Source: RDYJ01 sp034931405 (lineage in GTDB: Bacteria; Cyanobacteriota; Cyanobacteriia; Cyanobacteriales; Nostocaceae). Taken from it: a DNA stretch of 64,000 bases. The position numbers and the translations under genes were made by a program. The stretch is taken from the NCBI RefSeq assembly GCF_034931405.1, contig NZ_JAYGHA010000018.1, positions 56,371-120,370 on the forward strand, given 5' to 3'. The notes below the pieces were generated by a model that did not search any database, was not told the DNA's origin, and saw only the letters and a program-made list of their open reading frames with translations. Of the stretch, positions 1-8,884 are shown one piece after another. Position 1 is the first letter of the stretch. Each line of letters starts with the position of its first letter.

Positions 1-1474
1 AATTAAAATTAGCTGATTCTGTAGGAAGTAAACTTTGCAAGAATTTGCTCAAAGGTAAATTAGCGAAATCTTGTTGCCAAAATTCAATTGTTTTGATGGC
101 ATTTTCTAAACTTGATTTTTCTCGACAAATACCAGCACTTTGCCAAACTAAACGCGGTAACTTTTCTCTAAGAGCTTCCATCTGTAATTGTTGATGTTGC
201 CAATCACTTGTAGACAAGATACAAGATAAAGGACTGGATTGTAAATCTGATTTTTTTACATCATCCTGCATGAATGCGTCAAGCTCTAAATTAGCCATCT
301 GCGCCCCAAAGACAATACATTCCAACAGAGAATTACTAGCGAGACGATTAGCGCCATGTACTCCCGTACTAGCAGTTTCTCCCAGAGCATACAAACCGGG
401 AATATTGGTACGATTTTGTAAATCTGTAAAAATACCACCCATCCAATAATGAGCCGCAGGTGCTACAGGAATCGGTTGATTAAAAACATCAATACCCCAA
501 TGTTGACAAACATTAATAATATTAGGAAAGCGTTGACGAATTTTATCAGCCGGGATAGGTCGCATATCTAACCAGACATTAGCAGTAGCCAGATCATCTG
601 CGGTATGTTGTAGATGACTGAAAATGGCTCTACTCACCACATCTCTCGGTGCAAGTTCACCTGCTGGATGGTAATCAAAAGCAAAACGTTTCCCTTCATT
701 ATCGACAAGGTGCGCTCCTTCACCCCTTACCGCTTCACTAATGAGAAAGCGCCCTGGTTTGGTAAGAGCAGTAGGATGAAATTGGACAAATTCTAAATCA
801 CGGAGAATAGCCCCAGCCCGCCAAGCTATAGCCACACCATCACCTGTACTGACAGCAGGGTTAGTAGTTTGGGCAAATACTTGACCACCACCACCTGTTG
901 CTAAGATGATAGCCCCAGCTTTGATCCATTTAACTTGACCTTGATAAAATAGGCTGATTCCTTGACAACGCCCTGTTTCTGGTTCTATCCATAAGGACAA
1001 AGCCAAAGCTTGCTGAATCACTTGGATATTTTGACGGCGTAATACTTGGGCGGTGAGAGTCGTTGTTACTTCCCTCCCTGTGGTATCGGCGGCATGAAGC
1101 ACGCGATGACGGGAATGGGCGGCTTCTAGGGTTAAAGCTAGGGTGTTACCATGACGGTCAAAGGCTACTCCTAAGTTAACTAAAGATTGAATACAAGTGG
1201 GGGCTTGTTCAGCTAGGAATTTTACCGCTGCGACATCACATAAACCCGCACCGGCTTTTAAAGTATCTTCAATATGCAGTTGTGGTGAATCCTCTGGAGA
1301 AACAGCGGCGGCTATACCACCTTGCGCCCAGTCACTAGCGGATAAAGTAACGGTTTCTTTAGTAATTAAGCCTACTTGTAAGGATTCTGGTAAACACAGT
1401 GCTGTATATAGTCCAGCAGCACCAGCGCCGACTACTAAGACATCAAATTGGTTAGGAATATCTATCTGAGACAA
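1..1474 (-). CDS. nadB: L-aspartate oxidase, 3' end outside the window
   Basis: L-aspartate oxidase oxidises L-aspartate to iminoaspartate with FAD, the first step of de novo NAD synthesis, in the cytoplasm. The N-terminus reads QFDVLVVGAGAAGLYTALCL, a classic FAD dinucleotide-binding motif. About 491 codons are visible and include DWAQGGIAA, HSRHRVLHAADTTGRE, EFVQFHPTAL and HGANRLASNSLLE, all typical of the NadB/succinate dehydrogenase flavoprotein family. The C-terminus lies beyond base 1. No ATG is in frame; the frame is open only to about 1514, so TTG at 1474 (LSQIDIPNQF) is the best start. A roughly 87-bp tandem duplication sits immediately upstream and may have changed the original start. 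Confidence 0.93.
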   Translation of the reverse strand, partial: MSQIDIPNQFDVLVVGAGAAGLYTALCLPESLQVGLITKETVTLSASDWAQGGIAAAVSPEDSPQLHIEDTLKAGAGLCDVAAVKFLAEQAPTCIQSLVNLGVAFDRHGNTLALTLEAAHSRHRVLHAADTTGREVTTTLTAQVLRRQNIQVIQQALALSLWIEPETGRCQGISLFYQGQVKWIKAGAIILATGGGGQVFAQTTNPAVSTGDGVAIAWRAGAILRDLEFVQFHPTALTKPGRFLISEAVRGEGAHLVDNEGKRFAFDYHPAGELAPRDVVSRAIFSHLQHTADDLATANVWLDMRPIPADKIRQRFPNIINVCQHWGIDVFNQPIPVAPAAHYWMGGIFTDLQNRTNIPGLYALGETASTGVHGANRLASNSLLECIVFGAQMANLELDAFMQDDVKKSDLQSSPLSCILSTSDWQHQQLQMEALREKLPRLVWQSAGICREKSSLENAIKTIEFWQQDFANLPLSKFLQSLLPTESANFN

Positions 1475-1665
1475 GGTTAGAGGATTGGGGAGAAAAATTT
1501 TAGATTTTAGATTTTAGATTTTAGATTGGAGTTAACAAAATCCAAAATCCAACTGAGACAAGGTTATGGGAGGTGGGGGATGGGGATTGGGGAGAAAAAT
1601 TTTAGATTTTAGATTTTAGATTGGAGTTAACAAAATCCAAAACCCAAAACCCAAAATCCAAAATT
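1466..1665. repeat. Imperfect 87-bp tandem duplication with TTTTAGA repeats upstream of nadB
   Basis: The block beginning CTGAGACAAGGTTA at 1466 recurs at 1553. Both copies continue into a GGGGAGAAAAATTTTAGATT stretch, short TTTTAGA tandem repeats and GGAGTTAACAAAATCCAAAA. Copy two has an extra G-rich insert (GGGAGGTGGGGGATGGGG). The duplicated unit includes the first bases of nadB, so the promoter and leader region has been rearranged. Confidence 0.8.
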
Positions 1666-1754
1666 GAATTACCAATTCCCCAATGAGCAACTAGTACAAC
1701 ACGGCGTAAATAAACCAACCATTCTCAATCGCCAAAGAGCCTATACTGTCTTAG

Positions 1755-1784
1755 TTTTGACTTTTGACTTTTGACTTTTGACTT
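1755..1784. repeat. STRR-type heptamer repeat (TTTTGAC)n
   Basis: Four consecutive TTTTGAC units lie just downstream of the psbU stop codon. Heptamer repeats of this kind are a well-known feature of Nostocales genomes. The same unit recurs at 17579-17606 and 35218-35247. Confidence 0.9.
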
Positions 1785-1804
1785 CCGAGAAAGCGGTACT
1801 AGGG

Positions 1805-2233
1805 TTATCTGTAGATACCGTTGTTAATACGATCATCTCCTTCGTTGAAGTTAGGCTCGTATTCTGTCACGGTCAAGTTATCTAGGTTTGCTTGTAGAAG
1901 CTGTTTTTGGCGATCGCTCAAATTAGCGATGTTGAATACATCATCTACACTCTTGTATGGAGCATTTTCGATGATTTTCTTGGCTAAGGTGGGATACATC
2001 CCTGGATACTTTTGAAAAGCCGCAATGTTGGTATTATTCAAATCTATTTTTTTACCAAATTCTGTTGCCAGCTTCTGATCTGCCTTATTTTGGCGGGCAA
2101 TTGCCATTACAGGAACTTGTGGCCAGCTAAAGCTGTTGAAATTAGCAGCTTGGGCTGTTTGATTAGTGCCTAACCATCCCCAGCAGCCGAGCAACAAACT
2201 AAATACTGTTAATAAACGTACTAATCCTTTCAC
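1805..2233 (-). CDS. psbU: Photosystem II 12 kDa extrinsic protein PsbU
   Basis: PsbU is a lumenal extrinsic subunit that stabilises the oxygen-evolving complex of cyanobacterial photosystem II. The mature region has the family hallmarks KLATEFGKKIDLNNTNIAAF, YPGMYPTLAKKIIENAPY and the C-terminal FNEGDDRINNGIYR; the helix-hairpin-helix core is about residues 55-120. The N-terminus is a signal peptide with a hydrophobic core ending near TAQAA, fitting export to the thylakoid lumen. I chose GTG at 2233 (MKGLVRLLTVFSLLLG) because a GAGG motif lies about 9 bases upstream and it gives a normal signal peptide; an in-frame ATG at 2254 would add seven residues. Single gene with its own leader. Confidence 0.93.
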   Translation of the reverse strand: MKGLVRLLTVFSLLLGCWGWLGTNQTAQAANFNSFSWPQVPVMAIARQNKADQKLATEFGKKIDLNNTNIAAFQKYPGMYPTLAKKIIENAPYKSVDDVFNIANLSDRQKQLLQANLDNLTVTEYEPNFNEGDDRINNGIYR

Positions 2234-2580
2234 TATCTTTCTACCTCTTTCCATTGAACAGGAGTCAAACTTTTCAACTACAAGCTTTCAACTAGGGGCA
2301 AAAGTGAGAATTATGAAGTATTAATTCAACCCCACTGATAATGGAGGGACTGATGGATTACTTGTCTTCTCTGACTTCATGCTCTTGGTCAATAGCTGAT
2401 AGCTGAATCAACACACAGCAGTCATCACAAACTAATATACAGCTTAGTGAACTACCCAACTTAGCTGTATTTGAAGTTCAAATTTCGGGTATTATTTGCC
2501 TTTACCACGTTAGAGATTTTTTTTTGATTTTACTTTGTAAAAATTTATTACTAATCGGTGATCTTCCGTGGCTGAAAAAT
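2234..2580. promoter_or_regulatory. Intergenic region upstream of psbU
   Basis: This noncoding stretch must hold the psbU promoter and the end of the upstream minus-strand transcript. A 7-bp inverted repeat (TACAGCT/AGCTGTA, 18-base loop) at 2438-2469 could terminate the DUF3120 transcript. A CATAAT hexamer on the minus strand is a possible -10 box, but I see no convincing -35 partner. No further gene is evident. Confidence 0.35.
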
Positions 2581-3360
2581 TTAGGCAAGAACCGCAGCTA
2601 GTAAAAACAGACTGTCTACTAAAATTGTACTCAAAACTGCTCCACTAAAGGCGTACCAATGGCGTTGTTTTTTACCTAAAGATCCTAACCCCACTGTCAG
2701 GAGTGCTAAGGCTAAAATAATTGCCCAGCCTTCTCCCCAAGGGGTTTGCACTTGTGCTAAGGCATTTTTTAAGATTTGTGAAGCTCCAGCGGCATCTGTT
2801 CTCATAATTTGCCGCCAATAGGGCATTAAGTCTACTACATAGAAGTATATATCTGTTAAAACTGTGCCTAAGAGAGAACCTAAATAAAACCAGTTACCGA
2901 CTTTGCCCCAGTTTCTACACAAGCACCAAATAGCAAAGGGTAGGCCGATTGATTCTATGGGGATGTGCCAGAGGGGTTCCCAGCGTAACCAACCCCAGTA
3001 AATTGCTCCTGTTAACCAACTCCAGCTAAATCCTAAGAGTAAATCACCCCAAAAATAGGTTTGCTGTCGTGACATTAATGTCAAACTCAGCCAAATCCAA
3101 AATCCTGTCATGACGACGCTGAGATTAGGTAGCGATCGCACTAATGGCGCTTCGATAAATACTGGTACTGACACCAAAAACACGGCAGCTATAAACATTA
3201 GCCAGCCTTGTTTCCAAGAAATTACCGTCGGTAGAGATGGCGATAATGAAAGGGTAGACTCTAATTCTTTGATACTTCTATGCCTGGGATCAGTGCTAGG
3301 TAATTCAGTGTCAATAGAGGCGTTAGCAGCAGTGTAAGCAGAAAATGTATGATTAATCAA
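2581..3360 (-). CDS. DUF3120 family integral membrane protein
   Basis: A 259-aa protein with about six hydrophobic helices from residue 50 onward, preceded by a polar N-terminus. The core (WLSLTLMSRQQTYFWGDLLL, GAIYWGWLRWEPLWHIPIES, YVVDLMPYWRQIM) matches my memory of the cyanobacterial DUF3120 family, whose role is unknown. The frame can only start at TTG 3360, with no ribosome-binding site visible, so the true start is uncertain. It is divergent from uppP. Confidence 0.75.
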   Translation of the reverse strand: MINHTFSAYTAANASIDTELPSTDPRHRSIKELESTLSLSPSLPTVISWKQGWLMFIAAVFLVSVPVFIEAPLVRSLPNLSVVMTGFWIWLSLTLMSRQQTYFWGDLLLGFSWSWLTGAIYWGWLRWEPLWHIPIESIGLPFAIWCLCRNWGKVGNWFYLGSLLGTVLTDIYFYVVDLMPYWRQIMRTDAAGASQILKNALAQVQTPWGEGWAIILALALLTVGLGSLGKKQRHWYAFSGAVLSTILVDSLFLLAAVLA

Positions 3361-3545
3361 TTTTTTTAATATTTGTTACTAAACTTTACTTATCTACAAT
3401 ATCACACTATTAAATCCCCCCAGGGGGCATCCTAATTATACTGGAAATTTGCCTAGTGTGAATCTATCCCGGAAAAACTGATGACAACAGCGGATTAGAT
3501 TGGATAATTTGCTAGAATTACGCATTCATTTTGGGAGTCTGATTG

Positions 3546-4454
3546 ATGACAATGACATTAGAAATAAGTAGTATGGGTTTACTATTCTCACAACTGCTGG
3601 CCGTGGCGGAAAATACTGAAAAAGTCACCCCGGAATGGTTGCAGGCATTTATTTTAGGCATTGTGCAAGGGATTACAGAGTTTTTACCGATTAGTAGTAC
3701 AGCACATCTTTTAATTGTTACCAAAGTATTTGCTTGGAAAGAACTAGGTTCTAAAGACTTTGTTGATGCCATTCAATTTGGTAGCGTTATCGCCATTTTG
3801 TTATATTTTCGGGTATTAATTTCTAGTTTGATTAAAGGCGCAATTAAAGCTCTCAAGGATAAAGACTGGGAAAGTGAAGAATGGAAAATTGTTGTGGGTA
3901 TTGCCGTGGGGACAATGCCAGCATTAATTTTTGGCTTTTTGTTAAAAGATATTTTACCTGAGAGTGCATTAATTATTGCTATAATGTCAGTTGTGATGGC
4001 AATTTTGTTAGGTTTAGCGGAAAAAATTGGCACTCGCAAGCGTGGTTTTGATTCCTTAGAAATTCGGGATGGTATTTTAGTAGGATTAGGACAAACTCTA
4101 GCTTTAATTCCTGGGGTTTCTCGTTCTGGTTCAACCTTAACTACTTCCTTATTTTTAGGATTAGAACGTGATCCAGCAGCTAAGTTTTCATTTTTGTTAG
4201 GATTTCCCACGCTGACCATAGCTACTTTATATAAAAGCCTGAAAATATTTAAGCAATTTCAGGAACAACAATTACCAGATAACATAGTTTTACTATTAGT
4301 TATAGGAATTGTTTCCACCTTTATTTTTTCCTATTTATCAATTGCCTTTTTGATGCGATACTTACAAACTAAAAATACCTATGTTTTTGTTTGGTATAGA
4401 TTAGCTTTTGGCAGTGCTATTTTATTAGCGATCGCATCTGGTTGGCAAGGATAA
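3546..4454 (+). CDS. uppP: Undecaprenyl-diphosphate phosphatase
   Basis: UppP (BacA) dephosphorylates undecaprenyl diphosphate at the membrane, recycling the lipid carrier for peptidoglycan and polysaccharide synthesis. The two signature segments are present: GIVQGITEFLPISSTAHL at about residues 38-55, and PGVSRSGSTLTTSLFLGLER at about 188-207, carrying the catalytic acidic, serine and arginine residues. Eight or so membrane segments are evident over 302 aa, slightly longer than the usual 270 because of an N-terminal extension. ATG 3546 is taken as the start; ATG 3552 is also possible. The gene is monocistronic, with tandem repeats following it. Confidence 0.95.
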   Translation: MTMTLEISSMGLLFSQLLAVAENTEKVTPEWLQAFILGIVQGITEFLPISSTAHLLIVTKVFAWKELGSKDFVDAIQFGSVIAILLYFRVLISSLIKGAIKALKDKDWESEEWKIVVGIAVGTMPALIFGFLLKDILPESALIIAIMSVVMAILLGLAEKIGTRKRGFDSLEIRDGILVGLGQTLALIPGVSRSGSTLTTSLFLGLERDPAAKFSFLLGFPTLTIATLYKSLKIFKQFQEQQLPDNIVLLLVIGIVSTFIFSYLSIAFLMRYLQTKNTYVFVWYRLAFGSAILLAIASGWQG

Positions 4455-4483
4455 TTGTCAAGGAGTCAGGAGTCAGGAGAAAG

Positions 4484-4556
4484 ATAAATATTCCCCATTC
4501 CTCATTCCCCATTCCTCATTCCCCATTCCCCATTCCCCATTCCCCATTCCCCATTT
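4484..4556. repeat. Tandem ATTCCCC / ATTCCTC heptamer array
   Basis: About ten heptamers of the form CCCCATT or CCTCATT lie between uppP and the PDZ-radical SAM gene. Simple STRR-class repeat; no coding function. Confidence 0.9.
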
Positions 4557-4564
4557 CCTGATAT

Positions 4565-5908
4565 ATGTCTACTATTCAACCTGCAAAAATTACCAAGGTG
4601 CTTCCCGAATCCATCGCTGCTGAAATTGGCTTTGAAGTTGGTGATGAGATCGTTGCTATTAATGGAGTAAAACCACGAGATTTAATTGATTATCAATTTT
4701 TGTGTGCAGATGAAATTTTAGAACTAGAAGTATTAGACACAACTGGAAAAACCCATCATGTTGAAATTGAAAAAGATTATGATGATGATTTGGGATTAGA
4801 ATTTGCCACCGCATTATTTGATAATTTAATTCAATGTAATAACCGTTGTCCCTTTTGTTTTATTGATCAACAACCACCAGGTAAACGTTCTAGTTTGTAT
4901 TTCAAAGATGATGATTACCGTTTAAGTTTCTTATATGGTTCTTATTTAACTCTGACTAATTTACCAGAAAAAGAATGGCAGCGGATTGAACAAATGCGGT
5001 TGTCTCCCTTATACGTTTCCGTTCATGCTACAGAACCAGAAGTGAGAAATAGATTATTAAAAAATAATCGGGCAGGACAGATTTTAGAACAACTCAAATG
5101 GTTTCAAGAAAGACGCTTACAAATTCATGCTCAAGTAGTTGTTTGTCCGGGTATCAATGATGGTGAACATCTGGAAAAAACATTAAGAGATTTAACATCT
5201 TTTCATACAGGAAAAACACCAGCAGTCGCATCTGTAGCAGTTGTTCCAGTTGGTTTAACGCGATTTCGTCCCCAAGAAGATGAACTCATACCTGTGACAC
5301 AAGAAAAAGCCAAAGAAGTAATATCTCAAGTTAAATTATTAACCCAGGAATTTCGGCAAAAATTTGGTTCTAATGTAGCTTGGTTAGCCGATGAATGGTT
5401 TTTAATTGCAGGTGAAGAATTACCCAGCGAAGCTGAATATGGGGAATATCCGCAAATAGATAATGGTGTTGGTTCAATTCGCTTATTTATCAAGCAATTT
5501 ACCAGTGTTGCTAACGAATTACTACCAGAAAAAATCTCTTCCCAGAAAAAATTAACTTGGGTGGTAGGTAACGCCGTTGAACAGGCATTTCAACCACTTG
5601 TGAAACAGTTAAATGCAGTGAAAGGTCTAGAGATAAATATGCACGCCCTATGTAGTGATTATTGGGGGCAAAATATCAGTGTTACAGGATTATTAACTGG
5701 ACATGATTTACTAGTTAATTTAAAAGGGCAAGATTTAGGAGATGGTATTTTGTTACCTAACGTTATGCTCAAACATGGAGAGTTAGTATTTTTAGATGAT
5801 ATGTCAGTAGAAGAAGTATCTCGTCAATTGAATATCAGCATATTCCCAGTTGCAGGAGTTGAGGATTTAATTAATACTTGTATCAGTGAGGGAGTTGGGA
5901 ATAAGTAA
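4565..5908 (+). CDS. PDZ-radical SAM-DUF512 putative FeS oxidoreductase
   Basis: A 447-aa protein of a family universal in cyanobacteria and annotated only as a putative FeS oxidoreductase. Residues 1-70 form a PDZ-like domain (KVLPESIAAEIGFEVGDEIV). A CX3CX2C cluster (CNNRCPFCF) at about residue 90 is the radical SAM iron-sulfur motif. The C-terminal half is the DUF512 domain (TWVVGNAVEQAF, CSDYWGQNISVTGLLTGHDL, LPNVMLKHGELVFLDD). The reaction is unknown. Start ATG 4565 leaves the PDZ domain complete. Confidence 0.9.
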   Translation: MSTIQPAKITKVLPESIAAEIGFEVGDEIVAINGVKPRDLIDYQFLCADEILELEVLDTTGKTHHVEIEKDYDDDLGLEFATALFDNLIQCNNRCPFCFIDQQPPGKRSSLYFKDDDYRLSFLYGSYLTLTNLPEKEWQRIEQMRLSPLYVSVHATEPEVRNRLLKNNRAGQILEQLKWFQERRLQIHAQVVVCPGINDGEHLEKTLRDLTSFHTGKTPAVASVAVVPVGLTRFRPQEDELIPVTQEKAKEVISQVKLLTQEFRQKFGSNVAWLADEWFLIAGEELPSEAEYGEYPQIDNGVGSIRLFIKQFTSVANELLPEKISSQKKLTWVVGNAVEQAFQPLVKQLNAVKGLEINMHALCSDYWGQNISVTGLLTGHDLLVNLKGQDLGDGILLPNVMLKHGELVFLDDMSVEEVSRQLNISIFPVAGVEDLINTCISEGVGNK

Positions 5909-5971
5909 GTTGTTATTTATTCTCACAATTTGCATTTCTGTTTTTATCTACTAATGTGTGAGGAATAAATC

Positions 5972-8861
5972 GTGAATAATCACGCAGAGAAAATTAGAAA
6001 TAAGATTAAATTCCCATTCAAAGCAGTGGGATTATTTTGTTTGAAGTTTAATTTTTTAATGTTTAATTTTTGGGGGATTTTACCTGCAAATGCAGCAACA
6101 CCAACAGGGGTATTGAATGTAATTAAAAGCCAGGAAAATACCCAGGAATGGACAGAGATTACTAAACGATTGCAAACTGTAGGAGCAAAATATTGTGTAA
6201 TTCCCCTAGCTAATATCAAAAATGTAGAAGATTTAGGACAACAGCGGGTATTATTGTTGCCAAATGTGGAGACATTAACGGCATCACAAGCGATGGTACT
6301 ACAGGAATGGATGAGCAGGGGAGGGCGTTTAATTGCCAGTGGTCCGGTAGGTAATTTATCAAGTTTAGGAGTGCGCCAAGCATTGCGAAATATGCTAGGT
6401 GGTTATTGGGGATTTAACCTCAATGATATTCAAGAATTGCAATCGGCAAAAACTAATACACAAGCATGGGCAAATCAAACAGAATTATTTGGTAAAGTGT
6501 TGGGTGCAGTGATGATTGCTGACAATCCTCAGACTCAAACTTCTGCGGTTTGGAATTCCCAAAATCAGTCAGCAGCAATATTAACAACTGAACGTTCAAC
6601 TTTTTTAGGTTGGCGTTGGGGAACAGATAAAAATTCAACAACAGAATTAGATACTGCTTGGTTAAAAGCCTTATTAAATAATTATTTAAAACTAGCAACT
6701 AAACCAGAGGTAAGTCCTGCTCAAAAATGTCCGCCATCCTCAATAAATATAACTTTAATAAAACCCACTGCAATTAGTAATACTAATTCACGCCAACCAA
6801 TAAATCAACCCAGAAAAGTAACTGTTAGNNNNNNNNNNNNNNNNNNNNNNNNNNNNNNNNNNNNNNNNNNNNNNNNNNNNNNNNNNNNNNNNNNNNNNNN
6901 NNNNNNNNNNNNNNNNNNNNNNNNNNNNNNNNNNNNNNNNNNNNNNNNNNNNNNNNNNNAAATTAGCAAATCAACCCAGAAAACTAACTGTACAGAAGAC
7001 AAAACCTCAACCTAAACCTATTAGACCTGTCACACCCCCAAATTTACAAGATGAAATTGACTTACTGCAAACAGCAGTCCGTTTGGATGTTATTCCTAGT
7101 TCTAATCAGCCGATTTCCCATAAAGATGGGATCGCACTCCAACAAGAGTTAGAAAATTTGATTGGTAGAGTTGAAAGTACCCATTTGGCGGTTTTAGGTC
7201 GTGGTGGTAACACAAGCAACTCTTCATCATTAAAAGCAGAAAATACCAAAGCATTTAATGAGATTATAGATCCAAGTTTAGAGGAAACTTTAGACCAAGC
7301 TAGGGAAGTTGCCAAAAATATTCCTGTGTTAATTTCTCAAAAAAAATATGCCTTAGCACGTCAACAATGGTTAGAGACAAAGAGAAATTTATGGCAAGAG
7401 TTTCCTGTTAATCAAAGGTTAGCTCAACCGGAAATTCGCTCAGTTTGGTTAGACAGAGGGACAATTGTTAATGCTGGGAATGAAGAGGGACTAGCAAAGA
7501 TTTTTGATCGTCTAGCAAAAGCGGGAATTAACACCGTATTTTTTGAAACTGTCAACGCTGGTTATACGATTTATCCTAGTCAGGTTGCACCAGAACAAAA
7601 CCCCCTAATTAAAGATTGGGACCCATTGGCAGCAGCTGTCAAATTAGCCCATGCACGGGGGATGGAATTACACGCTTGGGTGTGGACTTTTGCTGCTGGT
7701 AATAGTCGTCATAATCAAATAATTGGTGTCAGTCCTGATTATCCAGGTCCTGTCCTAGCAGCTAATCCTGATTGGGCAAATTATGATCAAAATGGACGGA
7801 TGATTCCAGTTGGTCAAACTAAGCCTTTTTTAGATCCAGCTAATCCCGAAGTTAGACAATATTTATTAAAGTTGTATGCAGAAATTGTGACTCGTTATCA
7901 GGTGGATGGAATACAACTAGACTATATTCGCTATCCTTTTCAAGACCCTTTTACTGGTCGAACTTATGGTTATGGTAAAGCAGCAAGGGAACAATTTCAG
8001 CAACAAAATGGTGTAGATCCTCTAAAAATTAATCCTCGACAACGGGAATTGTGGAAAAAATGGACAGCATTTCGTACTGAACAAGTTGATAGTTTTGTGG
8101 CTGAAGTTTCACAAATGTTGAAACAAAAACGAGCTAATTTAATTTTGTCGGTGGCTGTGTTTCCGTTGGGAGAATATGAACGAGTGCAGAAGATTCAGCA
8201 ACATTGGGAAGTTTGGGCAAGAAGGGGCGATATAGATTTAATTGTGCCGATGACTTATGCTTTAGATACTCCTCGTTTTCAAAGACTAGCCCAACCTTGG
8301 ATTAATTCTACTAAATTAGGTGCTACTTTATTAGTTCCAGGGATTCGTTTACTTTCTTTACCGACTGTGGGAGCATTTGATCAATTACAATTACTGAGGG
8401 ATTTACCTGTGAGTGGTTATGCTCTCTTTGCTGTAGATAATTTTAATAATGAGTTAGATAAATTATTGAGTAGCACTCAAGGTAAGGTGCAAAATTCCAA
8501 GACTGAACCTATTCCTCAACGTCAACCATTTCGGACTGCGGCTTTTCGTTTTGCTGCTCTGCAACAAGAATGGCGGTTTGTCAGAGAAAATAATCAACAA
8601 TTCCATAAGTCGGTCACGACAATGGCTGATTTTCAGAATCAATCTCAGAAGTTACAAAATGCTCTTAATCAATTGGCGATTTTACCTTCTGCTAGTAATT
8701 TGATTAGTGCTAGAGGTGAACTTGCTCGTTTCCAGACTAAATTTAAAACTTGGATGAGTGCAACTGCAAAGGAAAATCCCTATCGAGTGAAAGTATGGGA
8801 AAATCGGCTGTTAACTATAGAAAGATTATTACGTTACGGTGAGAGGCGAGTAATCAATTAA
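5972..8861 (+). CDS. GHL10-type family 10 glycosylhydrolase (contains N gap)
   Basis: One gene split by the N run at 6829-6959. The 5' part, from GTG 5972 with AGGAA upstream, encodes a hydrophobic export segment (GLFCLKFNFLMFNFWGIL) and a ThuA/beta-galactosidase-trimerisation-like domain. The 3' part is open from 6960 and encodes the (beta/alpha)8 barrel of the GHL10 (DUF187) type: SVWLDRGTIVNAG, LHAWVWTFAAG, YQVDGIQLDYIRYPF, LSVAVFPLGEYE, DLIVPMTYALD. The sequence on each side of the gap (INQPRKVTV and ANQPRKLTV) shows a repeated proline-rich linker. As printed the frame does not carry through; the real gap should be one base different modulo 3. Likely an exported carbohydrate-active enzyme; substrate unknown. 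Confidence 0.8.
6829..6959. other. Assembly gap (131 N) inside a repeated linker
   Basis: The gap is flanked by near-identical sequence (AATCAACCCAGAAAA on both sides), so it probably hides a tandem repeat that the assembler could not resolve. Its stated length conflicts with a continuous reading frame. Confidence 0.95.
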
Positions 8862-8884
8862 AAATTAAAAATTAAAATTAAAGT

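Noticed and set aside
1197..1469. Plus-strand open frame within nadB
   Set aside because: It is the antisense of the conserved NadB N-terminus and has no signals of its own.
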